From CALKWS01 sp051020515 (GTDB taxonomy: Bacteria > Actinomycetota > Actinomycetes > Actinomycetales > Beutenbergiaceae), in the NCBI RefSeq assembly GCF_051020515.1, contig NZ_CP194857.1, positions 3,224,001 to 3,288,000 of the forward strand: DNA of 64,000 bases, written 5' to 3'. The notes under the pieces are model-generated. The model was given only the letters and a program-made list of their open reading frames with translations, ran no database searches and was not told the DNA's origin. Position 1 is the stretch's first letter. Each line of letters starts with the position of its first letter. A program made the position numbers and the translations under genes. Positions 19,077 to 29,448 of this stretch are shown in pieces.

Positions 19077-20851
19077 TCAGCCGTGCGTGCTGGACCCGGG
19101 AGGGCCGGAACTGGTGATGCCACTGCCGACGCTTTCTTCGTCCCGCTCGTGCCCGGCGCGCTCGGCTGCTTCAATGCCCTGCTCCGTGGCGATCTCCTCG
19201 GCGTCCACAGCCGCGTGGTGGTCGTGGTGGCGGTTTGCCGCAGCGAGTTCGGCGGGCGTGACCGGCTCCACCCGGTCCTCGTAGAAGAACCGGGAAATCC
19301 GCTGGCGCAGCCGGTCCTTGTGGTAGCCCGGGCGGCGTACTCCGGCGGAGTCCTCCGGCGGGTCGATCTCCAACGGCCGGCCCGGCTCGTGGCCCACCAG
19401 GATCCAGCGCTCGTGCTCGTCGAGGGGCCTGTGCACCTCGATGTACTCACCGGAGGCGAACCGGACGATCTGCCCGGTCTCGTGACCGTGCAGCACCAGG
19501 TTGCGGTCGTTGCGCTGCAGCGCGAGGCAGATGCGTTTGGTGATGATGAAGGCGAGCACCGGGGCGACGAAGAACGCCACTCGGAGCACATGGGTGATCG
19601 TGTTCAGACTGAGGTCGAAGTGCGTCGCGATCAGGTCGTTGGCGCCGGCGAAGTTCAACACCATGAAGGCGGTGATGAAGGCGACCCCGAGACCGGTTCG
19701 CACCGGGACGTTGCGGGGCCGGTCCAGCACGTGGTGTTCGCTGTCGTCCTTGGTGACGGACCGTTCGATGAACGGGTACAGCGCGAAGAACGTGAACAGC
19801 AGACCAGGAATGATGGCCCCTGGTATCAGGATGTTCAGCGGGATGAGGTATCCGAAGACAGAGATCTCCCAGACCCCGGGCATCAGGCGCAGCGCGCCTT
19901 CGAGGAAGAGCATGTACCAGTCGGGTTGAGCGCCCGCATTGACCAGAGAGGGATCATACGGGCCGTAGTTCCAGACCGCGTTGATGCCCATCGTGGCGCC
20001 CATGAGCGACAGGAACCCGAAGACGATGAAGAAGAAGCCACCCGCCTTGGCCATGTAGACCGGGAAGAGCGGGTAGCCGACCACGTTCTTGTTCGTGCGG
20101 CCCGGACCGGGGTACTGGGTGTGCTTGTGCCAGAACACCAGGAACAGGTGCACCGAGACGAGCGCGAGGATGAGCGCTGGGATCAGGAGTACGTGGAAGG
20201 TGAACATGCGCGGGATGATGTCCACACCCGGGAACTCCCCGCCGAAGATCATCATCGAGAGGTAGGCACCCAGAACGGGAATACTGCGCGCCACGCCTCG
20301 AGAATGCGCAGCCCGTTGCCGGAGAGCACGTCGTCGGGCAGGGAGTATCCGGTGAGGCCGGCCAGCAACCCGACGATCAGCAGCGTGAACCCGATCAGGT
20401 AGTTCAGTTCACGCGGCTTCCGGAACGCGCCGGTGAAGAACACCCGCAGCATGTGCACCACGATCGCCGCCATGAACAGCAGCGCCGCCCAGTGGTGGAT
20501 CTGGCGCATCAACAGGCCGCCGCGGACGTGGAAGGACATGTATGTCGTGGAGGCCATTGCCTCGGACATGTACACGCCCTGCATGGTCTCCGGGAGCGCG
20601 TCCTCGGGGTAGTACACGTGCGCCATGGAGGGCACGAAGTGCATGGTGAGGAAGACGCCGGAGATGATCAGCACGATGAAGCTGTACAGCGCGATCTCGC
20701 CGAGCAGGAAGGACCAGTGATCGGGGAAGATCTTGCGCAGCAGGCCCTTACCGATCTTCGCCGCGCCGACCCGGCTGTCCAGCAGGTCTCCGGCGGCAGC
20801 GGCGCGCGAGGGCTTCTTCGGCACACCGGTGGGGGCGGTGGTGGTGCTCAT
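19077..20851 (-). CDS. qcrB: Cytochrome bc1 complex cytochrome b subunit, reading frame broken once
   Basis: The membrane cytochrome b of the actinobacterial bcc complex, which oxidises menaquinol and carries two b hemes. The upstream frame (20851 down to about 20290) holds the N-terminal helices and heme ligands in MRQIHHWAALLFMAA. The downstream frame (to 19077) holds HVLLIPALILALVSVHLF, the quinol-site PDWYMLFLEG (the actinobacterial variant of PEWY) and an actinobacterial C-terminal extension. At the join, RILEAWRAVF should read RILEGVARSIPVLG; one extra C (plus strand) at 20296-20297 restores it. The 1775-base span is one short of 592 codons. Cytochrome b is central to aerobic growth, so a sequence error is the likeliest explanation. 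It overlaps qcrA by ATGA. Confidence 0.9.
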
Positions 20852-21918
20852 ACTCGGTCACGCTCCCAGAAACTCGGGCCGATCGGCTCGGGGAAATCAT
20901 CGGCCGCGTACAGATAACCCTCGTCGTCGACGGCGATCGGCAACTGTGGGAGCGGCCGGGTCGCCGGTCCGAACACGACCTTGGCCTGGTCGGTGATGTC
21001 GAACGTTGACTGATGGCACGGGCACAGCACGTGGTGGGTCTGCCGCTCGTACAACGCCACCGGGCAACCCACGTGCGTGCAGATCTTGGAGTAGGCCACG
21101 ATGCCCTCGTAGGACCAGTCCTGACGATCCTCGGGTTCGGTGAGTTCGCGCGGGTCCACGCGCACCAGGATCGCCACGGCCTTGGCCTTCTCGTCCAAGT
21201 AGTGCTCGTAGTTCTCGGTGAGTTCGTACGGCATCACGTGCACGATCGAGCCCTCGGTGATGTCTGCGGCGCGGATTCGGCCGCCACCGGGGTCGTGGGC
21301 CAGGTAGACGAACTCGGTCCCGCCGGCGTCGTTCGTGCGGGGAGCCCACGCGGTACGGCGGAACCGGTCGATGTTCCAGTCACCCCCCAGACCACCGATG
21401 AAGGGGACCAGGAAGGTCAGCGGGGCCAACAGCACCGCCCCGGCCAGGGTGCCCTTCAACAGGGGCCGGCGGGCGATGTTGGACTCCCGGGCACCGTCGC
21501 GCAGCATGCCGGCGATGGTCGCGCGGGTCTCCTCGTCGCTGCGCTGCTCCTCGCGGGGCTCACTCTGCTCCACGTCCGACATCAGCGACTTGGCCCAGTG
21601 GATCGCACCGACGCCGATGCCGAGCATGCCGACACCCAGACCGAGGCCCAGGCTCAGGTTCGACAGGCGGATGCCGCCCAGGGACACGCCCTCGTCCACG
21701 GGGAAGGCGTAGAACCCGACGACGCCGCCGATGGTGGCCAGGATCGAGATCCCGAAGATCAGGACCACCTGCCACTCGGACCGCTTCGCCGCGACCGGGT
21801 CCTCATCGCCCAGGCGTGGGCGGTGCGGCTCGATCCCGGGGTTCTCGAACCTCTCCGGCATGGTGCCGTGATCAGCCGGGACGACCTCGGCGCGCGACTG
21901 CTTTTGCTCGATGCTCAT
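20848..21918 (-). CDS. qcrA: Cytochrome bc1 complex Rieske iron-sulfur subunit
   Basis: A 356-residue Rieske protein with three N-terminal membrane helices, as is usual in actinobacteria (about residues 48-70, 85-107 and 155-177). The [2Fe-2S] ligands are intact in CTHVGCPV and CPCHQSTFD; the cysteines between them form the stabilising disulfide. It receives electrons from menaquinol in the bcc complex. It overlaps qcrC and qcrB by four bases each (ATGA), giving the order ctaE-qcrC-qcrA-qcrB. Confidence 0.96.
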   Translation of the reverse strand: MSIEQKQSRAEVVPADHGTMPERFENPGIEPHRPRLGDEDPVAAKRSEWQVVLIFGISILATIGGVVGFYAFPVDEGVSLGGIRLSNLSLGLGLGVGMLGIGVGAIHWAKSLMSDVEQSEPREEQRSDEETRATIAGMLRDGARESNIARRPLLKGTLAGAVLLAPLTFLVPFIGGLGGDWNIDRFRRTAWAPRTNDAGGTEFVYLAHDPGGGRIRAADITEGSIVHVMPYELTENYEHYLDEKAKAVAILVRVDPRELTEPEDRQDWSYEGIVAYSKICTHVGCPVALYERQTHHVLCPCHQSTFDITDQAKVVFGPATRPLPQLPIAVDDEGYLYAADDFPEPIGPSFWERDRV

Positions 21919-22694
21919 GAGGACCGTGCTCCGATCCAGATAGCGAAGCCGATGAGGCCTCCGATCCCGACCACGAAGACCCAGACACCCTCGGGCACCG
22001 TGCCGAGCGATCCCAGGGTCAGGCCCCCGGGATTGGGCTCACGCTGGGCGTACAGGTAGGCGATGATGTCACGCTTCTCCTCCGGCGTCAGGGTGGCGTC
22101 GTTGAAGACCGGCATCGACTGGGGACCGGTCAGCATCGCCTCGTAGATCTCCACGCCGGTGGACTCCCACAGCGCCGGGGCGTACTTGCCCTCGGTGAGG
22201 GCTCCACCGGCGCCGACGGCGTTGTGACACATGGCGCAGTTGGTGCGGAACAGCAGCATGCCGTTGGGGGCGTCACCGAGTTCGGGGTCGACCTGGCTGG
22301 GGCTGGGGATCGCCGGGCCCGGGCCCATGGCGGCGATGTAGGCCGCCACGTCGAATGCCTGCTGCTCGGTCAACTGTGGGGGCTTGGCCTCCGCCTGCGG
22401 GGTATTGGCCGCCATCGGCATCCGGCCGGTGACGATCTGGAAGTGCACTGATGCCGCACCCACGCCGATCAGCGAGGGGACTTCGTCACTTCCCTCGGCG
22501 TCCATGCCGTGGCAGGTGGCGCAGTTGGTGATGAAGATCCGTTCCCCGTTGGCTGCGTCGGCGTTGATCTCCTCCTCTGCTTCGGCTGCCTGTGGAGCGA
22601 AGACGGTGAACAGACCGCCCATGACCACGAGCGCAAGCATCATGAGGACAACGGGAGCCGCCCGGTGCCTTCTCTTCGCCGCGAGTGCCTTCAC
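21915..22694 (-). CDS. qcrC: Cytochrome bc1 complex diheme cytochrome c subunit
   Basis: A 259-residue diheme cytochrome c that passes electrons directly from the bcc complex to the CuA of aa3 oxidase. An N-terminal signal anchor (about residues 14-35) is followed by two heme-binding motifs, CATCHGMDAEG and CAMCHNAVG, and a C-terminal membrane helix. In actinobacteria this protein replaces soluble cytochrome c and ties complexes III and IV together. It is between ctaE and qcrA on the same strand. Confidence 0.95.
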   Translation of the reverse strand: MKALAAKRRHRAAPVVLMMLALVVMGGLFTVFAPQAAEAEEEINADAANGERIFITNCATCHGMDAEGSDEVPSLIGVGAASVHFQIVTGRMPMAANTPQAEAKPPQLTEQQAFDVAAYIAAMGPGPAIPSPSQVDPELGDAPNGMLLFRTNCAMCHNAVGAGGALTEGKYAPALWESTGVEIYEAMLTGPQSMPVFNDATLTPEEKRDIIAYLYAQREPNPGGLTLGSLGTVPEGVWVFVVGIGGLIGFAIWIGARSS

Positions 22695-22740
22695 GATGTG
22701 TGATTCCTTCGACGTATTTCTAGTGCCAGATGGGGTGTTG

Positions 22741-23379
22741 CTACCTGATGAAGTAAATGGTGATGAACAGGGCGATCCAGACGACGTCGACGAAGTGCCA
22801 GTAGTACGACACCGCGTGCATGGCCGTCTCCTCGGCCTGGGTGAAGCGCTTGACGGCGTAGGAGCGACCCAGCACGAACAAGAAGGCCACCAGCCCGCCG
22901 AGCACGTGCAGTCCGTGGAAGCCGGTGGCGATGAAGAAGACCGAACCGAAACTGGAGTTGGCCATGGTCAGCCCGTGGTCGACGAGCGTGGCGTACTCCA
23001 GGATCTGCCCGGCGATGAACGCGGCGCCCAGGACGTAGGTGATGATCAACCACTCGTTCATGCCCCACTTGGTGAGCTGCCAGATCTTCCCGGTCCGCGT
23101 GCGGCGATGTTCCGCGGCAGCCCAGACGCCGAACTGGCAGGTGAACGAGGACGACACCAGGATGATCGTGATCGTCAGCGCGTAGGGGACGTCCAGGAAG
23201 CCGGTGCCCTCGGCCCACATCTCGGGGCCCGCGACGGACCTGTGCGTGAAGTACATCGCGAACAGGCCGGCGAAGAACATCAACTCGCTGGCAAGCCAGA
23301 CGATGACACCGATGACGACGACATTGGGACGCTTCACGCTCACATGCGTGGTGGAGGAAGCGGTAGTTGCAGACGACAC
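22741..23379 (-). CDS. ctaE: Cytochrome c oxidase subunit III
   Basis: A 212-residue membrane protein with five hydrophobic helices, the usual number for actinobacterial CtaE. It contains VIGVIVWLASELMFFAGLF at the start, FIATGFHGLHVLGGLVAF in the middle and YYWHFVDVVWIALF at the end. The GTG at 23379 is preferred because it gives MSSATTASSTTHVSVKRP and has CATAAT six bases upstream; the in-frame ATG at 23418 would add 13 residues. It leads the minus-strand operon ctaE-qcrCAB. Confidence 0.94.
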   Translation of the reverse strand: MSSATTASSTTHVSVKRPNVVVIGVIVWLASELMFFAGLFAMYFTHRSVAGPEMWAEGTGFLDVPYALTITIILVSSSFTCQFGVWAAAEHRRTRTGKIWQLTKWGMNEWLIITYVLGAAFIAGQILEYATLVDHGLTMANSSFGSVFFIATGFHGLHVLGGLVAFLFVLGRSYAVKRFTQAEETAMHAVSYYWHFVDVVWIALFITIYFIR

Positions 23380-23385
23380 CCTGTC

Positions 23386-23391
23386 ATTATG
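23386..23391 (-). promoter_or_regulatory. Predicted -10 (CATAAT) of leaderless ctaE-qcrCAB
   Basis: The minus strand reads CATAAT six bases before the GTG of ctaE, so the transcript would start at the first codon. This supports the GTG start over the longer frame and places one promoter before the whole operon. Confidence 0.45.
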
Positions 23392-23633
23392 GCCGAGCCG
23401 GGAGCTGCGTGGCGACACACACGCCCCCGAATTGGGACTTTACGCATGACTGCGCGCGAAATCCGCCCGTGCGGTGCCTGACCTGCGGGAACGTCGTGAC
23501 GAAGGGCCCGGTAACCGTCACCATCTGCTGGTCCGGCGGGCCGTCCCCGTGGGCCGCGCACCGGGACCCGACGCACTACGATGTGGGGTGACCACGGGCC
23601 GCTGTTCGGCTCACCGACCACGGGAGGATCTCG

Positions 23634-24074
23634 ATGACCGTCGTTGCACAGGACAGCCAGCGGAGCGGTCCGCAGCCGCGGGCCCAGATCCTGCTCTACA
23701 GCGACAACTACACCACCCGCGGCAAGGTGCGGACCGCGATCGGGCGCCGGGCCTCGGTCGACACACCGCTGATCGAGTGGACCGAGGTGGCCACCCCCGA
23801 GGCTGCCCAGGAGTACGTGCACAACCGCCACTTCGACCTGCTCGTGCTGGACGGCGAGACGCCCAAACACGGTGGGATGGGGCTGTGCCGCACCCTCAAG
23901 TCCGAGGTGTACAACTGCCCCCCGGTGCTGTTGCTGATCGCCCGGGCGCAGGACGCCTGGTTGGCCTCGTGGTCCGAAGCCGAGGGCGTGGTCGGATACC
24001 CCCTGGACCCGTTCGTGGTGCAGGAGGCGGTGGCCGACCTGCTGCGCGAGCACGCCACCGCCACCCAGGGCTGA
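23634..24074 (+). CDS. Receiver-like (atypical response regulator) protein without output domain
   Basis: A 146-residue single-domain protein with a CheY-like pattern: [10 protein letters not shown] forms the first strand, [15 protein letters not shown] holds the likely phospho-acceptor Asp, and the last strand is VVGYPLDPF. In canonical receivers that last segment carries a Lys-Pro pair, but here the Lys is absent (Leu-Asp), so normal phospho-signalling is doubtful. There is no DNA-binding or enzymatic output domain. The ATG at 23634 follows GGAGGATCTCG. It precedes trpD, an arrangement I believe is shared by related actinobacteria; its role is unknown. Confidence 0.72.
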   Translation: MTVVAQDSQRSGPQPRAQILLYSDNYTTRGKVRTAIGRRASVDTPLIEWTEVATPEAAQEYVHNRHFDLLVLDGETPKHGGMGLCRTLKSEVYNCPPVLLLIARAQDAWLASWSEAEGVVGYPLDPFVVQEAVADLLREHATATQG

Positions 24075-24094
24075 CCGGCCCGGCGGTCCAGGCG

Positions 24095-25140
24095 ATGGCA
24101 GCCTTTACTTTCCCTGCGCTGATCTCCCGGCTCATCAGCGGCGAGGACCTCTCGCTGGCCGAAGCCGAGTGGGCGATGGATGAGGTGATGGGGGGCAACG
24201 CCACTGCGGTGCAGTTGGCGGCGTTCTTGGTGGCCTTGCGCGCCAAGGGGGAGTCGGTCTCGGAGATCCGGGGGCTCGCCGCCTCGATGCTGCGGCACGC
24301 GGTGACGATCGAGGTGCCCGGGCCATGCGTGGATGTGGTGGGCACCGGTGGGGACCGGCACCACAGCGTGAACATCTCCACCATGGCCGCCCTGGTGGTC
24401 GCCGGCGCCGGTGCCCTGGTGGTCAAGCACGGCAACCGGGCGGCCACGTCCTCATCGGGATCGGCCGACGTCCTCGAGGCACTCGGGGTGCGCCTGGACC
24501 TGCCGCCGCGCCGGGTGGCCGAGATCGCCGGCGAGGCCGGCATCACCTTCCTGTTCGCCCAGGTGTTCCATCCCGCCTTCCGGCATGCCGCTCCGGCCCG
24601 CCGGGAGTTGGGGCTGCCCACGGCCTTCAACGTGCTGGGCCCGCTGACCAACCCGGCCCGCCCGGAGGCCTCCGCGATCGGCGTCGGGCACAAGGAACTG
24701 GCTCCGGTCATCGCCGGGGTGCTGGCCGAGCGCGGCGACCGGGCCCTGGTGTTCCGTAGCGAGGACGGCCTGGACGAACTCTCGCCCACGGCACCGCGGT
24801 GATCTGGCAGGCCCGGGATGGCGCGGTGACCGAACACCGACTGGACCCGGTGACAGACCTCGGTCTGGCCCCGGCCACTCTGGCGGATCTGCGCGGTGCG
24901 GACGCGGCGTACAACGCCCAGGTTGCCCGCGACCTGCTGCACGGCAAGCGCGGGGCGGTGCGCGACGCCGTCGTCCTCAACGCCGCTGCCACCCTGGTGG
25001 CCGCGGCCCAGATGCCGGGCACCGCCACCGGAGACCTCACCGATCGGCTGCGTGCCGGGATGGCCCTTGCTGAGAAGTCGATCGACCAGGCCGCCGCGGC
25101 CGGCGTCCTGGAGCGTTGGGTGCGGGCCTCCAACGCCTGA
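24095..25140 (+). CDS. trpD: Anthranilate phosphoribosyltransferase, reading frame broken once
   Basis: This enzyme joins anthranilate to PRPP in tryptophan synthesis. The first frame (24095 to about 24790) holds the PRPP site [16 protein letters not shown], the [21 protein letters not shown] loop region and [13 protein letters not shown]. The second frame (to 25140) holds the C-terminal helices with [18 protein letters not shown]. At the join LSPTAPR-stop should read LSPTGTAVIWQ; one extra G at 24790-24791 restores it. The 1046-base span is one short of 349 codons, the usual length. A sequence error is likely. There are no other trp genes nearby, which is common for this actinobacterial locus. 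Confidence 0.9.
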
Positions 25141-25182
25141 CCCACGACCTGATCCACCCGTGGCGTGCCAGGGGGGTCCGGC

Positions 25183-25464
25183 TCAGTCCTGCATGCCCAG
25201 GGAGAAGGCCGATTCCAGGTCGTGGCGGGAGTAGGTCTGGAACGCGATGTAGGTCTGCGTGCGTCGCACGCCCGCGACCTTGCTGATCCGGTCCGCGATG
25301 ACGCCGGCGAGTTCCTCGTGCCGGCGCACGCGCACCACCGCGATCAGATCGATGTCCCCGGTGACGGAATAGACCTCGGAGACGCCTTCGATCTCCGCGA
25401 CCTCGGCGGCGGCCTCGGGGATCCGGTCGGCTTCGGTGTCGATCATCACGATCGAGGTCAGCAT
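25183..25464 (-). CDS. Lrp/AsnC ligand-binding (RAM) domain protein without DNA-binding domain
   Basis: A 93-residue protein that matches only the C-terminal effector-binding domain of Lrp/AsnC regulators, with no helix-turn-helix. It reads IVMIDTEADRIPEAA, then VYSVTGDIDLIAVVRVRRHEEL and QTYIAFQTYSRHD. Stand-alone RAM proteins form oligomers and may sense amino acids or partner with full-length Lrp proteins. Its ATG overlaps the end of the upstream nuclease gene by seven bases, so the two are probably co-translated. Confidence 0.85.
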   Translation of the reverse strand: MLTSIVMIDTEADRIPEAAAEVAEIEGVSEVYSVTGDIDLIAVVRVRRHEELAGVIADRISKVAGVRRTQTYIAFQTYSRHDLESAFSLGMQD

Positions 25465-27358
25465 GTTTCCTCCAGAGCGGTGCGGGGTGGCGAGGGTAGG
25501 TCCATCATGCCTGCTTCGATCCCGGACCGGGATGCCGGATCCGCCACGCCGACGCCCAGGGAGCGGTGCTCGGTTTCGCGTGGATCGCGGAAGGCCGCCG
25601 CGCCCAGGTCCTGCAGATAGGCCGAGGCACCGGCCACGGGCATCGACCACCCTCCGGGCCGGTGGTGGGCATCCAGCCAGTCCACCAGTCGCACTCCGTC
25701 CTGGGCCAGCCACGCGGCGAGCAGTTCGGTCTCCTCGGCGCTGGCCGCACCCCCGAGATCCTCCGGGACGGGCACCGCGGCACCGGTGGCGCGCAACGCC
25801 TCGATCAGGGGCCGGGGGTCCTCGCCCGGCCGGCTGCGAGCTGATCCGACCATCCGTCCGTACCGGACCACCAGGACCTCCCACCCCGACCCCGGTCCGC
25901 CCGGGCGCCGGGCGGCCACGATCTCGGCGGCGCGTTGCAGGGGTGCCAGCCGCTCGGTACGGGCGGCCCCGCGCAGGAACGCGGACAGACGGTCCCGCAC
26001 CTGTGCGGCTTCTTCGTAGCGCTGCTGGTGGGCCAGGGCGCTGATGGTGCGGTGCGCGCCGGCCACCACCACACTCACGCTGCCACCGAGCACCTGCCGG
26101 GCAGTCTCGGTGATCGCCTCATAGCCGGTGTCGATCTCGGCGCAGGGGGCCACGCACCGGCCCAGCTCGGCCTGCACGCACGCACTCGCCCCGGCCGGGG
26201 GCGTCACCGGCAGTCTCAGCGTGCAGGTGCGTAGCGGCACCGCCGCCACGATCGCCTCCTGTGCCTGGCGGGCCGCCGAGTGGGAGGGGAACGGCCCGAT
26301 CGCCGGACCGGCCGTGGGGGCGGCGCGCACGATCGACAGGCGTGGATGAGCCTCGCTGGTCAGCCGGAGCCAGGGCTGGCGCTCAGGCGCGCGGGATCGA
26401 CGGTTGTAGGGCGGTTTGTGCTCGGCGATCAGTCGCAGTTCCCGCACCGAGGCCTCCAGGGCCGTGGCGCACTCGATCACGTCCACCTCCACCGCGAGGT
26501 CGACCATCTCCCCGATCCGGGGGCGCGCTTCTCCGCAGCGGTGAAGTAGGTGCGGACCCGGCGGCGCAGGCTGGTCGCGGTGCCGATGTAGAGCACCTGT
26601 CGGTTCGGTCCGATGAACTGGTACACCCCCGGACCGGTGGGTAGGTCCTGGGCGAGGTGGGCCTTTCGCCGTCGCGCCGGAGGCACCGGGTCGGCTGCGG
26701 TGGCCAGATCCTCCAGGTGTGTCACGCCCAGGGAGGCCATCCGGCCCAGGAGCGCGTGCAGCACGTCGACCGTGGCCCGGGCGTCGTCCAGGGCCCGGTG
26801 CGTCGGCTCCGTCGCGGCGCCGAAGAGTCCGGCGAGTGTGGCGAGCTTGTGGTTGGGCGCCTCCTCCTTGGTCACCACCCGGCGGGCGAGCCGGACGGTA
26901 TCGACCACCTGCGGAGCGGGCCAGACCAGATCCATCGACCGGGTGGCGGCCTTGAGGAAGCCCACGTCGAATCCGGCGTTGTGGGCCACCAGGACCGCGC
27001 CGTGCGCGAACTCCAGGAACGCGGGCAGCACCTGGGTGACCGGTGGGGCCGTGATCACCATCGCGGTGGTGATGCCGGTCAGCACGGTGATCACCGGGGG
27101 GATCGGGACGCCCGGGTTGATCAGGGACTGGAACTCGCCGAGCACGCGCCCCCCGCGGACCTTCACCGCACCGATCTCGGTGATGGCCGACGACGACGGC
27201 GATCCGCCGGTGGTCTCCAGGTCCACCACCACGAAGGTCACCTCGTGCAAGGGCACACCCAGGTCGGCGAAACTGGGCTGCACCGGCGCACCGTGGGTCG
27301 GTGCAGCCAGCAAGCGGCGTCCCGGGATCGCGTGGTGCGACAGGTTCTCGGCCATCAC
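25458..27358 (-). CDS. DnaQ-like 3'-5' exonuclease fused to UvrC-type GIY-YIG nuclease region, frame broken once
   Basis: The protein starts at 27358 with a DEDDh exonuclease domain (residues ~25-190): [24 protein letters not shown] and [15 protein letters not shown] contain the acidic residues and His. A GIY-YIG domain follows ([20 protein letters not shown], about residues 230-280), then a UvrC-like middle part with [14 protein letters not shown]. The order matches the actinobacterial family of which M. tuberculosis Rv2191 is a member. The frame changes inside the run of five G at 26519-26523; a sixth would give [19 protein letters not shown]. The 1901-base span is one short of 634 codons, the family length. 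It probably acts in DNA repair; it is not UvrC itself. Confidence 0.85.
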
Positions 27359-27484
27359 CGCCCAGGCTAGGCCGCAGCACCGACAGCGCCCGGTTGCGAC
27401 ACCTAGCCGGGCGTGGTCCCGGCAGGCAGGTCACCGGGCGCCGCTGAACGGCCGGGCCAGGCAGCCGCCCAGCCCGGCCGGGAC

Positions 27485-29302
27485 TCACATGGCTTCGCGC
27501 TCGGCGCGGGCCTTGGCGTAGAGGTCCTCGACCTCGGCGGCGTAGTCGTTGAGGACGGCGGCGCGCTTGACCTTCATCGACGGCGTGAGGTACTCGTTCT
27601 CCACCGTGAAGTCATCGGTGAGGATCTCGAACCGGCGGATCGACTCGGCCCTGGAGACCTTCGCATTGGTGCCATCGACGGCCCGCTGCAACGCCTCGCG
27701 CACCTTGGGGTGCTGCGCCGCCGCGGTGACGTCCATCTCCGGCAAGTCGTTGTTGGCCAACCAGGTGGGCAGCATCTCCGCGTCCAGGGTGATCAGCGCG
27801 GCCACGAACGGCTTCTGGTCTCCGACCACCACGCACTGGCTGATCAGCGGGTGCGCCCGCAGGGAGTCCTCCAACTGCGATGGCACCACGTTCTTACCGC
27901 TGGCGGTGACGATGATCTCCTTCTTGCGTCCGGTGATCGTCAGGTAGCCCTCGGAGTCCAGAGCACCCAGGTCTCCGGTGTGGAACCAGCCGTCACTGAT
28001 CGCCTCGGCGTTGGCCTCGTCGTTGTTGTGGTAGCCCACGAAGTTGGCGATGCCCTTGGTCAGGATCTCGCCATCCTCGGCGATCCGCAGACTCACGCCG
28101 GGAAGTGCTTTGCCGACGGTGCCGATCTTGGTGCGCTCGGGCAGGCCCACCGACACCGGGGCAGTGGTCTCGGTAAGCCCATAGCCCTCCAGAACCGTCA
28201 GGCCCACGCCGCGGAAGAAGTGCGCCAGTCGCGGACCCAACGGGGCCCCACCGGAGATCGCGTACTCGGCCTGGCCCCCCAGCGCGTCCTGGATCTTGTG
28301 CAGTACGAGTTTGTGCGCGACCTTGTGCTTCATCCGCACGCCGAAGGGGACCTTCCCGGTGTCCAGGGCCTCGGAGTAGGCCTGGGCGGCACCGGCTGCC
28401 CAGCGGAAGATCTTCTCCTTGCCACCGGCGGCGGCTTTCTGCTCGGACGCGTTGTAGACCTTCTCGAACACCCGGGGCACCGAGAGGATGAACGTGGGCC
28501 GGAATCCGGCGATGTCACGCATCAGCTGGGTGGTGTCGGCGGTGTGCCCGGCGGGTGCTCCGGCAGCGATGCACAGCACCTCCACGAACCGGGCGAACAC
28601 GTGCGCCAGCGGCATGAACAGCAGCGTGCGGGCGCCATCGGCCAGGATCTTCTCACCCAGGGCGGCGATTCCGTTGCGGCTCAGTTCCACGAAGTTGCCG
28701 TGGGTGAGCTCGGCACCCTTGGGCCGGCCGGTGGTGCCGGAGGTGTAGATGATGGTGGCCAGGTCGGAGGTGCGCAGTGCGTCGTAGCGGGCGCGCAGAT
28801 CCTCATCCGAGACGTCCTTGCCGGCCTCGGCCAGGGCGTCCAGACCGCCGTCGGTCATCGTCCACACGTGCTCGACGGCGGCGGCCTCCTTGCGGGCCTC
28901 CTCCACGACGCCGCGGTGGTCGGCGTGCTCGACGATCACGGCCTTGACGGCGGCGTCACTGAGGATCCAGGCGGTCTGATCGGCCGAGGAGGTCTCGTAG
29001 ACCGGTACCGTCACGGCGCCGGCGTACCAGATCGCGAAGTCGGTGATGGTCCAGTCCGCGCTGGTGCGCGACATCAGCGCAACACTGTCACCGGGGTTGA
29101 TCCCCGAGGCCATCAGTCCCTTGGCGATGGCGCTGACCCGCTCGTGCATTGCGGCGGCGCTGATGGGGGTCCACACGTTGCCGTCGGTGGTGGTCTCCAG
29201 CAGGGTGCGGTTGGGCTCCTTCCTCGCCCAGTCCACCAGCAGATCCGGGATCGACATCTCGGCCGGGGTCTCGACGAGCAGGGGAGTGGTGGATTCGTCC
29301 AT
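27485..29302 (-). CDS. Long-chain acyl-CoA synthetase (AMP-forming)
   Basis: A 605-residue member of the ANL adenylating enzymes of FadD15 type, which activates long-chain fatty acids to acyl-CoA. Motifs visible are the AMP/phosphate loop YTSGTTGRPKGAELTHGN, the VLEGYGLTETTAP segment, the hinge-like GYLTITGRKKEIIV and the C-terminal KVSRAESIRRFEIL. The ATG at 29302 is preferred over the longer frame because AGGAG lies about seven bases upstream. A single gene between unrelated genes; the substrate chain length cannot be told from sequence. Confidence 0.92.
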   Translation of the reverse strand: MDESTTPLLVETPAEMSIPDLLVDWARKEPNRTLLETTTDGNVWTPISAAAMHERVSAIAKGLMASGINPGDSVALMSRTSADWTITDFAIWYAGAVTVPVYETSSADQTAWILSDAAVKAVIVEHADHRGVVEEARKEAAAVEHVWTMTDGGLDALAEAGKDVSDEDLRARYDALRTSDLATIIYTSGTTGRPKGAELTHGNFVELSRNGIAALGEKILADGARTLLFMPLAHVFARFVEVLCIAAGAPAGHTADTTQLMRDIAGFRPTFILSVPRVFEKVYNASEQKAAAGGKEKIFRWAAGAAQAYSEALDTGKVPFGVRMKHKVAHKLVLHKIQDALGGQAEYAISGGAPLGPRLAHFFRGVGLTVLEGYGLTETTAPVSVGLPERTKIGTVGKALPGVSLRIAEDGEILTKGIANFVGYHNNDEANAEAISDGWFHTGDLGALDSEGYLTITGRKKEIIVTASGKNVVPSQLEDSLRAHPLISQCVVVGDQKPFVAALITLDAEMLPTWLANNDLPEMDVTAAAQHPKVREALQRAVDGTNAKVSRAESIRRFEILTDDFTVENEYLTPSMKVKRAAVLNDYAAEVEDLYAKARAEREAM

Positions 29303-29448
29303 GCTGGCTCCTGTGGCAGTGGCGGGATTGCTGGCACCAGCATACCGGCCCGCATCGACGTGCCGCGCCGGTAACGGCGCGGCGATCACGTCACGATCGG
29401 GTCGCCGGTGTCCCCATGGTCACCGGAGTCGACGGGCTCGGCACAGGC

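Noticed and set aside
23367..23591. A 74-residue frame with CLTCGN between ctaE and the receiver-like gene
   Set aside because: It overlaps the ctaE promoter and start, has no ribosome site and only one CxxC; more likely a chance frame.
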